5,804 bases of DNA from contig JBJOGS010000016.1 in the NCBI GenBank assembly GCA_046048095.1, positions 1 through 5,804 of the forward strand, read 5' to 3'. Of this stretch, positions 1 to 5,804 are shown in pieces. A program made the position numbers and the translations under genes. This stretch comes from UBA3478 sp046048095. GTDB taxonomy: Bacteria; Bacteroidota; Bacteroidia; Flavobacteriales; Flavobacteriaceae. The notes under the pieces are model-generated. The model was given only the letters and a program-made list of their open reading frames with translations. It was not told the DNA's origin and ran no database searches. How positions within the stretch are numbered: the first letter of the stretch is position 1; each line of letters begins with the position of its first letter.

Positions 1-2577
1 CATTTGCATGATTTTGGTCAGATCATTGGCATTGCTAAATAATCCGGCATGTCCACTCACCCCTCCTAACATCGCTGCTCCCATATCGTGCACATAGCCC
101 TGTATGGTGTCTTGCCTGAAATACCGATCAATTTCAGAAGGAACGACTTCGGCCTTTTTGAACCGTTTAAGAGGATGATAGCCGGTATAAGTAGCTCCCA
201 TTTGGGTATACAAAAACGAATCTACTTGACGCTCGAAAGGCCGTTGGGGTTGATCGAGTTTCTTTGCAATGAGGTAATAAGGCAAATCACTGTAACGGTA
301 GATCTTTGATTCAAGGGCCACATTAAAAATGGTATCAAAGATCTTTTGATCGTAATCCTTGATCAAAAAAAGTGAGTCTGCGACCTGTATAGGATATTCT
401 GATGAATAGCGCTTCGCGTAAAACCTCTTGTCAGGCTGCTGCTGGGCATCTAAGGTTTCTTTGTAAAATGGAATCCACGCCGGAAGTCGGGCATTATGTG
501 ATAATGCAGCAATTAAATTCACCTCTCCGATTGGTTTGTCGTGTAGCCGATCAAACCAGTCTTTAAACCGGTCAGATAATGAGAGTTCACCAGTTTCAGT
601 GGCTTTCATTACCAAGGGTAAGGTGGCCGCAATTTTTGTGACTGAAGCTACATCATAAATCGAATTCCATTGAACAGGCTGTTTTTCATCGTAGGTGTAA
701 TGCCCAAAGTTTCGCTCGTAAATTACCTTTGAATTTCGAGTGACCATGAGCTGCCCACCGGGACTCATTTTACGACTTAAAATCTCATCAATAAAGGCAT
801 CTACCTTCATTAATCGCTCAGAAGACATCCCTTCACGCTCTGGAACCATCGAGTACGAAAGAATTGGTAAATCTGATGTTTGGACAGCGCTCAATGGGTT
901 ACCGCCGACTTCAATAGAAACAGGCAAGACCCCTTTGCTAGGCAACGCACCAAAAATGACCTGAGCTAGAGCGCGATGAGCCTCTTCTCGATTTTGATAA
1001 CCCACTAATAGCCCTTCAGGGGCTTTGGGCATTTCGAGATCAAAAAGGGTATACGGCGTGCCAAAATGGGCAAGAACTGTCGGAATCCCTCGATCACTAA
1101 GCTGATAAATACGCTGCCAATCACCAGCAGAGATCTTACTGTTCTTCCATGGGGTATCGGTATTGCCAAAATGGCCAAAGATCACCGCAGCATAGGCTGA
1201 TAGATCTAATGATGGTAGATTATCCGCGTCAACACGATCTACTCGCGCATAGCGTTGCAACATCTCCAAAAACAAACCATACCGACTTGATTGTTCACCG
1301 AGCGAAACAAAAAGATAGTTCTGATCCAGAGAAAGAGGCAACAATTGATCGGTATTCAAAACTGTGGTGATGGCGGCCTCATACAATTCTTCACTTAAGA
1401 GATTGTCTTCTTTACTTTGTAAGTCGGCGGCCAAACCCTCTTCATTTAAAGGCTCAAAGTGGTGTAAACCCACAAGGTATTTTGCTTTGAGTATTTTCTT
1501 TACTGAATGAGCCAACCGAGATTCACTAAGCGTTTTATCGGCATACGCCCGCTTTAAAATTTCTAGAGATGCGGCTACATCATCAGGGTAAAGCAAGATG
1601 TCTGCCCCCGCCATAAAGGCTTCTAAAGCCACTTCATTTGAAGAAATGGTTTGACTTACTCCCTTCATATTCAATGCATCCGTAATCACCAAACCTTGAT
1701 ATCCGAGTTGTTCTTGCAACAGTTCGGTGGTCACCTTATATGACAACGAGGCTGGTGTGGATTGATCGCCTGTCACTGACTCTAGAGCAATATGAGCCAC
1801 CATCACTGAGGCAATATCCGAGTCAATCAAGGCTTTAAAAGGCACCAATTCTTCATTCGCCAAGCGCTGTCTGTCCGCGGTGATAATGGGTAGGTTGTGA
1901 TGAGAATCCGTCGCTGTATCCCCATGACCCGGAAAATGCTTCGCCGATCCTAAAACACCTTGACTCTGCATTCCCTTAGCCAATGCCACAGAAAGCTTAC
2001 TTACTTGTTCAGAAAGACTTCCAAACGAACGGTTTCCAATAATTGGATTTCGAGGATCTGAGTTAATATCAGCAACCGGGGCATAATTCATATGCACTCC
2101 AATACGCTTGGCATGCGCACCTAAACGTTCACCCACCCGATAAATAAGTTGCTTGTCTTGTACGGCACCTAGAGTCATATTATACGGATACGAAAAGGTG
2201 TTTTTAAGGCGCATCGAAAGACCCCACTCAGCGTCCATCGTAACCAGCATTTTGGTTGCTGATAACTCTTGGTAATGATTTGTCAGCTGCAATTGCGTCA
2301 ACGGGTCTCCCACAGAAAAAAGCAACCCGCCAATCGCATGATTTCTGATTAAATTTTCAATGCGTGCACGTTCATCCGGATCTCCCTTAGAATCGGTAAA
2401 CACAAAAATAAGTTGACCTAAACGCTGGTCTAAGCTCATAGCTTGGTAGGTTTTTTCAACCCATTCTATCTGAGCCTCACTGTCCACAGCACGAAGTGGA
2501 TCGCTTTTTAATTGTTGAGCGTCTAAAGCAGTAAAAGAAAACAGGGCGAAAAGCCCTGATAACATATCGTGTCTCAT
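1..2577 (-). CDS. Secreted NagZ-type GH3 beta-N-acetylglucosaminidase fused to a beta-lactamase-family serine hydrolase (3' end outside window)
   Basis: The frame is open from ATG at 2577 to the left edge: 859 residues with no stop, so the C-terminus is missing. A probable signal peptide covers residues 1-20 (MRHDMLSGLFALF..., cleavage near A20), implying action outside the cytoplasm. The GH3 N-terminal domain (about 45-365) carries the NagZ set: D115 and R123 (as E. coli D62/R70), R183 in GNRSFG, K213-H214 in KHFPGHGD, the D224-S-H226 acid/base dyad and nucleophile D300 in TDALNM. Residues about 390-556 resemble a GH3 C-terminal domain. From about 585 a serine-hydrolase domain begins, with S645-V-T-K648, Y762-S-D and a GHAGLFS element at 842-848; the later KTG/HTG-type motif should lie beyond the edge. 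By family, NagZ removes GlcNAc from muropeptides. The second domain may act like B. subtilis AmiE, cutting the stem peptide from MurNAc; that is inference. The gene starts one base after the preceding stop (TAATATG). Confidence 0.93.
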   Translation of the reverse strand, partial: MRHDMLSGLFALFSFTALDAQQLKSDPLRAVDSEAQIEWVEKTYQAMSLDQRLGQLIFVFTDSKGDPDERARIENLIRNHAIGGLLFSVGDPLTQLQLTNHYQELSATKMLVTMDAEWGLSMRLKNTFSYPYNMTLGAVQDKQLIYRVGERLGAHAKRIGVHMNYAPVADINSDPRNPIIGNRSFGSLSEQVSKLSVALAKGMQSQGVLGSAKHFPGHGDTATDSHHNLPIITADRQRLANEELVPFKALIDSDIASVMVAHIALESVTGDQSTPASLSYKVTTELLQEQLGYQGLVITDALNMKGVSQTISSNEVALEAFMAGADILLYPDDVAASLEILKRAYADKTLSESRLAHSVKKILKAKYLVGLHHFEPLNEEGLAADLQSKEDNLLSEELYEAAITTVLNTDQLLPLSLDQNYLFVSLGEQSSRYGLFLEMLQRYARVDRVDADNLPSLDLSAYAAVIFGHFGNTDTPWKNSKISAGDWQRIYQLSDRGIPTVLAHFGTPYTLFDLEMPKAPEGLLVGYQNREEAHRALAQVIFGALPSKGVLPVSIEVGGNPLSAVQTSDLPILSYSMVPEREGMSSERLMKVDAFIDEILSRKMSPGGQLMVTRNSKVIYERNFGHYTYDEKQPVQWNSIYDVASVTKIAATLPLVMKATETGELSLSDRFKDWFDRLHDKPIGEVNLIAALSHNARLPAWIPFYKETLDAQQQPDKRFYAKRYSSEYPIQVADSLFLIKDYDQKIFDTIFNVALESKIYRYSDLPYYLIAKKLDQPQRPFERQVDSFLYTQMGATYTGYHPLKRFKKAEVVPSEIDRYFRQDTIQGYVHDMGAAMLGGVSGHAGLFSNANDLTKIMQM
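2533..2558 (-). promoter_or_regulatory. Terminator-like hairpin with U-rich tail inside the start of the GH3 fusion gene
   Basis: Read on the minus strand, CAGGGC (2558-2553), a 5-base loop TTTTC and GCCCTG (2547-2542) form a perfect 6-bp GC-rich stem, followed directly by TTTTCTTTT (2541-2533). This is the shape of an intrinsic terminator. It falls about 20 bases after the start codon, within the signal-peptide codons for residues 7-15. If functional, it could lower expression of the last visible gene relative to the four upstream, or act as an attenuator relieved by translating ribosomes. The stem is short and Phe/Leu codons of a signal peptide naturally give T-rich sequence, so coincidence is quite possible. 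Confidence 0.3.
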
Positions 2578-2578
2578 A

Positions 2579-3061
2579 TTAAAAATAACGCTGATGCCAG
2601 CTGTCTTTAGCGGCAATTTCCCAACTTGTTTCAAACTCTAATTTATTAGTTACCAGATGATTAAATACAACGGTCTCAGGAGTGACAGATCGATTTTTTA
2701 CCAAGGCCTTAAACTCAGGTATACTCTTATGAACGAAATATTCTCCTTGCTTGAAGGTCACATTCATCTTATCGAGCAAGACCTTTGAGAAATCAACCTC
2801 TAACTGTTGAATAAAGCGTACTGAACTGTCTATTGAACAGCCCGATACCGGCGTACTCTCGGTTTCTACGGCCATTACAATGAATCGCCGGTATTTCACC
2901 AAAAATGAAGCCTTTAGAGGGACATTATGAGCAGCCCATTCATTCACAAACGACTCGAGTTTTTGCTCTAATAAAGGAAGATCGCTTTCGCTAAAAGGGG
3001 TGTCCGAAGGATAGATCCAGACCCGAGCAGTATCGTCTAATTGTTCAAATGGAATATACAT
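2579..3061 (-). CDS. Conserved protein of unknown function (about 160 aa), often labelled 'ABC transporter ATPase' in Bacteroidota
   Basis: The chosen start is ATG at 3061, giving 160 residues beginning MYIPFEQ, which matches the start I remember for this family. A GTG two codons earlier (3067) shares its G with the TAG stop of the preceding gene and would add Met-Pro. Visible elements are an N-terminal MYIPFEQLDDTARVWIY block, a helical amphipathic stretch at about 25-45, a FIVMAV strand at 60-65, a GCSIDSSV motif with the only cysteine (C75), and a C-terminal KDSWHQRYF. There is no signal peptide, membrane segment, Walker A, Walker B or ABC signature (LSGGQ), so the ATPase label that homologues carry is not supported. 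The protein is probably cytoplasmic. It follows the CCG protein by five bases and precedes the GH3 fusion by one base, so it is co-transcribed; it could be an accessory factor for the redox pair, but nothing in the sequence proves this. Confidence 0.9.
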   Translation of the reverse strand: MYIPFEQLDDTARVWIYPSDTPFSESDLPLLEQKLESFVNEWAAHNVPLKASFLVKYRRFIVMAVETESTPVSGCSIDSSVRFIQQLEVDFSKVLLDKMNVTFKQGEYFVHKSIPEFKALVKNRSVTPETVVFNHLVTNKLEFETSWEIAAKDSWHQRYF

Positions 3062-3066
3062 AGGCA

Positions 3067-3849
3067 CTATAAATCTTTGGCTTCTGCAATGAGCTGGGCA
3101 AGGTCTTTAACACTCATAGCGGCATCTTTTTGGGTCATTCCATCACTCAACATGGTACTGCAAAACGGGCAAGCAGCAGCCACCATATCAGATTTGGTAG
3201 CGATCGCTTCTTCGGCACGTTCAATATTGATGTCTTTGTTTCCTTTTTCGGGCTCTTTAAACATTTGAGCCCCTCCAGCACCGCAGCAAAGCGCATCCTT
3301 TTTGCAGCGCTTCATTTCGATCAATTCTGCATCGAGTTTTTCGATCAAAGCACGAGGAGCTTCGTAAATCTCATTCGCTCGGCCTAAGTAACACGGGTCG
3401 TGATACGTGATTCGTTTTCCTTTGAAAGTGCCGCCTGCGAGGGTTAATCGGCCTTCATCGATAAGTTGTTTTAAAAACGAAGTGTGATGAAGCACATTAT
3501 ACTGGCCTCCTAGAGCCGGATACTCATTCTTCAAAGTATTGAAACAGTGCGGGCAGGTAGTCACAATGGTTTTTACTTCATAGCCATTAAGTACCTCGAT
3601 GTTTGCTAACGCCTGCATTTGAAATAAAAATTCATTTCCAGATCGCTTCGCCGGATCTCCCGTACAGGATTCTTCTTGACCCAACAAGGCAAAAGACACC
3701 TTTGCATCATTCAATAATCTTGCGAACGCTTTGGTCACCTTCTTCGCCCTGTCATCAAAACTTCCGGCGCATCCCACCCAAAAAAGCACTTCAGGTACCT
3801 CTTGCGCGCTAAGGCATTCAGCCATGGTTCTTATTTTCAAATCACTCAT
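3067..3849 (-). CDS. (Fe-S)-binding protein with two CCG domains (HdrB/GlpC/LutA-like redox subunit)
   Basis: This 260-residue soluble protein has no signal peptide or membrane segment. It holds two cysteine-rich domains of the kind found in heterodisulfide reductase HdrB/HdrD, GlpC and LutA. Domain 1 has C27 (WVGCAGSFDDR), C62 in ESCTGDPAKR and C99-P-H-C102; its central motif reads SCTG rather than CCG. Domain 2 has C153 (HDPCYLGR), C188-C189-G (LCCGAGGA) and C227-P-F-C230, a complete CX(n)CCGX(n)CXXC set able to bind a non-cubane Fe-S cluster. H121-H122 also match a His-rich spot usual before the second domain. It starts five bases after the membrane Fe-S gene; together the two rebuild an HdrD/GlpC-like arrangement, with electrons probably passing between the 4Fe-4S pair and this subunit. 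The start MSDLKIRTMAE agrees with remembered homologues. A GGGGAG lies directly against the ATG, too close for a normal ribosome-binding site. The redox substrate is unknown. Confidence 0.93.
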   Translation of the reverse strand: MSDLKIRTMAECLSAQEVPEVLFWVGCAGSFDDRAKKVTKAFARLLNDAKVSFALLGQEESCTGDPAKRSGNEFLFQMQALANIEVLNGYEVKTIVTTCPHCFNTLKNEYPALGGQYNVLHHTSFLKQLIDEGRLTLAGGTFKGKRITYHDPCYLGRANEIYEAPRALIEKLDAELIEMKRCKKDALCCGAGGAQMFKEPEKGNKDINIERAEEAIATKSDMVAAACPFCSTMLSDGMTQKDAAMSVKDLAQLIAEAKDL

Positions 3850-3854
3850 CTCCC

Positions 3855-5144
3855 CTATTCGTTTATCCAGTTCATGCGATCTTGCGCGTTAAACGCCCAA
3901 GGTGCACCATTGTTTTCTATATTCGCCATCATGGCATTGAGATCAGAAGGAGCGCTTGCCTCTTCTAAAACCAAATATTCACGCATTTTCAAGATAATTG
4001 AAAGCGGATTAATCTCTACAGGGCATGCCTCGACACAGGCGTTGCAACTCGTACAAGCCCATAACTCTTCACGACTAATGTAATGATCGAGCAAGGTCTG
4101 CTCTTTCACTTTCAAATCATTGGGATGACGAATTAAAGCCTCAGAACGATCCCGGGTATCCATCATGATCTTTCTAGGTGATAATAACTTACCTGTTTGA
4201 TTTGCCGGACAGGCCGCAGTGCATCTTCCGCATTCGGTACAACTGTAGGCATTCATGAGCTGCAACCAAGTGAGGTCACCCACATCTTTGGCACCAAAAC
4301 GCTCAATAACCTGATTGGGATCAGACGCCTCCATCGTCATCATTGCTTTCACCTCTTTGGTAATCGCTGGATTTGATTCAAACTTACCCTTAGGAGCGAG
4401 TGAAGCATAATACGTGTTTGGAAACGCTAAGAGAATATGCAAGTGTTTTGAATAGTACAAGTAATTCAAGAAACCCAAAATTCCTAAAATATGCGCCCAC
4501 CAGGTGACGCGTTCTAAAAGGATGATAGACGCATTTGACCACGAAGCAAACCAAGGGGTCAACATTGAACTCACCGGAAAGTGGCCTACTCTAGGGTAGT
4601 GCTCATTACCCCGCAATTGCAATGCATAATCCGCAGCATTCATCGTCAAAAAAAGAGCCATAAGCACCACCTCAATCAACAAAATCAAATTTGCATCAAG
4701 CTTAGGCCAACCCTTCATCTCGGCACTTCTAAAGCGCGCAATGGCGAGTACATTTCGTCGAATACCAAAAACGAGCACAGCAGCAATTACCCCTAATGCA
4801 AACCATTCAAACGTAGCGATAGCGATGTTGTAAAGCGACCCTAGAAACGACAAGGAACGATGCGTTCCAAAAACACCGTCAATTAGAATCTCAATGAGTT
4901 CAATATTTATGATCAAAAAACCCAGATAAACCACAAAATGAAGCACGCCCACAACGAGGTTTCGCTGCATTTTTTGTTGACCAAATGCCAAGCGAAGCAT
5001 CCGAAGAAAGCGCTCTTTCTTACTGTCAATTGCACCAATGGATCTACCGGTCAAGATGGCCCGACTTAAAGTGCGAACATTTCTCACAAAAAGAGCGACC
5101 CCAGCACTAACGGCGATTACAAAAAGTACATTGGTCCACCCCAT
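3855..5144 (-). CDS. Membrane-bound 4Fe-4S dicluster protein, HdrC/GlpC-like with NarI-like membrane domain
   Basis: The 429-residue protein has about five membrane segments (roughly 3-22, 63-88, 104-128, 151-170 and 214-231/240). Histidines in or beside them (H69, H217, H234, H236) could ligate haem b as in nitrate reductase gamma (NarI) subunits; this is inference. The soluble C-terminal part carries two 4Fe-4S motifs: C302-x2-C305-x2-C308-x3-C312-P and C364-x2-C367-x2-C370-x3-C374-P. The tail (IENNGAPWAFNAQDRMNW, 409-426) is a conserved-looking segment typical of HdrC-like partners of CCG proteins. The likely role is electron transfer between the quinone pool and the soluble CCG protein encoded five bases downstream. 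No flavin-binding or catalytic subunit is encoded in the window. The ATG follows the stop of the MCE gene by one base (TAATATG), and no Shine-Dalgarno sequence is visible, so translational coupling is likely. Confidence 0.93.
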   Translation of the reverse strand: MGWTNVLFVIAVSAGVALFVRNVRTLSRAILTGRSIGAIDSKKERFLRMLRLAFGQQKMQRNLVVGVLHFVVYLGFLIINIELIEILIDGVFGTHRSLSFLGSLYNIAIATFEWFALGVIAAVLVFGIRRNVLAIARFRSAEMKGWPKLDANLILLIEVVLMALFLTMNAADYALQLRGNEHYPRVGHFPVSSMLTPWFASWSNASIILLERVTWWAHILGILGFLNYLYYSKHLHILLAFPNTYYASLAPKGKFESNPAITKEVKAMMTMEASDPNQVIERFGAKDVGDLTWLQLMNAYSCTECGRCTAACPANQTGKLLSPRKIMMDTRDRSEALIRHPNDLKVKEQTLLDHYISREELWACTSCNACVEACPVEINPLSIILKMREYLVLEEASAPSDLNAMMANIENNGAPWAFNAQDRMNWINE

Positions 5145-5145
5145 A

Positions 5146-5804
5146 TTAAAACTGATTCAAGCTGTCTTTCGCAGGATCGTTCTCAGGAAATTCATAAGCT
5201 TTTTGCTTCTTTCCGAAAACAGAAACAGAGAGATAGCGCTTTGGATTCAAACGCAAATCTTGAAGTAACAACTGAGTTTGCGACAGATTAGCACGTAAAG
5301 ACTCATAAAGCGCATCGTTCGTCACTAGTTTGCCTAATGTTCCCTCACCGGCATTGATCTTACCTAAGAGTGCATCTAAAGTACTGAGTGAAGCGTTTAA
5401 ATGATTTACTGTAGCTGCCAAAGCCTCACCATCTAAATGAGCAGTGGCTTGAGAGAGGTGTTGCGTGAGCTTCGAAGTGTGTTGAAGGGTGCTGTCAATC
5501 GCCGAGGCATTCGTTGTAAGAATTTGCTGAATCAATGTGGTACTCTGATGAAGTGCGGTAGCTGTTCCGCTGAATTGCGTCAAAGTGGCTCTTAAATCTT
5601 TCTGTGTTTCGACATCCAGTACTTCATTCAGTCCGCGGACTAAAATCTCAGTTTCTATTAAGGCTTGACTTATCTTTTGTTCTAACGGGTCCAATAATGT
5701 TTGAACTTTATCAATCATGCCCACCTGAATACTAGAAGGCAGGGTGTCTCCTGACTTTACGGGTCGGTCACCATCATCCACGATGACAATCTGTAATCCC
5801 TTGC
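5146..5804 (-). CDS. MCE/MlaD-family protein (5' end outside window)
   Basis: The frame stays open to the right edge (last full codon 5802-5800), so 218 residues of the C-terminal part are visible and the start lies outside. An in-frame GTG at 5781 is internal: it is the Val in KGLQIVIVDDGDRPV, the last strand region of an MCE domain, ending with KSGDTLPSS. After it come long helical, Leu/Gln/Thr-rich segments (visible residues about 25-145) likely to form a coiled coil or helical barrel. The tail holds the elements GEGTLGKLVTND (about 152-163) and NPKRYLSVSVFGKK (about 186-199), which I associate with Bacteroidota MlaD-like proteins. By family, such proteins are anchored in the inner membrane by an N-terminal helix, here unseen, and shuttle lipids across the periplasm, usually with an MlaE/MlaF permease-ATPase. 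Neither partner is in the window. The next gene starts one base after its stop. Confidence 0.9.
   Translation of the reverse strand, partial: KGLQIVIVDDGDRPVKSGDTLPSSIQVGMIDKVQTLLDPLEQKISQALIETEILVRGLNEVLDVETQKDLRATLTQFSGTATALHQSTTLIQQILTTNASAIDSTLQHTSKLTQHLSQATAHLDGEALAATVNHLNASLSTLDALLGKINAGEGTLGKLVTNDALYESLRANLSQTQLLLQDLRLNPKRYLSVSVFGKKQKAYEFPENDPAKDSLNQF

Noticed and set aside
43..51. HAG at residues 843-845 as the third (KTG/HxG) active-site motif of the serine hydrolase
   Set aside because: Its context GHAGLFSNANDL matches the earlier GG-L-x-S-x-x-DL element of this family; the true third motif is expected further on, beyond the left edge.
88..1370. Plus-strand open frames at 88-309, 740-964 and 1149-1370
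   Set aside because: They lie opposite the continuous 859-codon GH3-hydrolase frame on the minus strand, whose catalytic motifs show it is the real gene; their translations show no recognisable domain.
2403..2410. TATTTTTG on the minus strand as a Bacteroidota -7 promoter box (TAnnTTTG)
   Set aside because: It lies well inside the GH3 coding region and has no TTTG-like -33 element at the proper distance.
3065..3067. GTG at 3067 as the start of the 160-residue protein, overlapping the previous stop
   Set aside because: The ATG at 3061 gives the MYIPFEQ start that the family normally has. The GTG start remains possible but would add only two residues.
3850..3855. GGGGAG before the CCG gene as a Shine-Dalgarno site
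   Set aside because: It abuts the ATG with no spacer, so it cannot pair with 16S rRNA in the usual geometry.
3041..5268. Plus-strand open frames at 3041-3268, 3130-3387, 3603-3812, 3802-4083, 4581-4796 and 5038-5268
   Set aside because: They are antisense to clearly recognised Fe-S and MCE genes, are short, and have no motif or sensible start context.
5779..5781. GTG at 5781 as the start of the MCE-family gene
   Set aside because: The frame continues upstream to the window edge and encodes KGLQIVI, which fits the end of the MCE domain; the GTG is an internal valine codon.

Overview
The window is almost entirely coding, and every supported gene lies on the minus strand, so transcription runs from position 5804 towards position 1. 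Five genes are visible. In order of transcription they are: an MCE/MlaD-family protein cut by the right edge; a 429-residue membrane protein with a C-terminal pair of 4Fe-4S clusters; a 260-residue protein with two cysteine-rich CCG domains (HdrB/LutA type); a conserved protein of about 160 residues without a known function; and a very large secreted enzyme, cut by the left edge, that joins a NagZ-type family 3 beta-N-acetylglucosaminidase to a beta-lactamase-like serine hydrolase. The five genes are separated by 1, 5, about 5 (or a 1-base overlap) and 1 bases, so they read as one operon. There is no intergenic stretch long enough to hold an RNA gene, a promoter region or a mobile element, and no such element was seen.

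The organism is most probably a member of the Bacteroidota, likely in or near the Flavobacteriales. The protein sequences resemble what I remember of that phylum: the MYxPFEQ...GCSIDSS...KDSWHxRF small protein, the ESCTGDPAKR CCG protein, the GEGTLGKL and NPKRY elements of the MlaD-like tail, and the NagZ-hydrolase fusion. The genes also lack well-placed Shine-Dalgarno sequences, as is usual there. Base composition is moderate by eye and shows no obvious break across the window. I cannot name a genus.

Functionally the ends of the operon point to the cell envelope. MCE proteins handle lipid movement between membranes, and the NagZ-hydrolase fusion should take apart peptidoglycan fragments outside the cytoplasm. 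Between them sits a split heterodisulfide-reductase-like redox pair: a membrane subunit with histidines suited to haem binding plus two 4Fe-4S clusters, and a soluble CCG subunit. No flavoprotein, dehydrogenase or other catalytic partner is seen. What this pair oxidises or reduces, and why it sits between envelope genes, is the main open question of the window.
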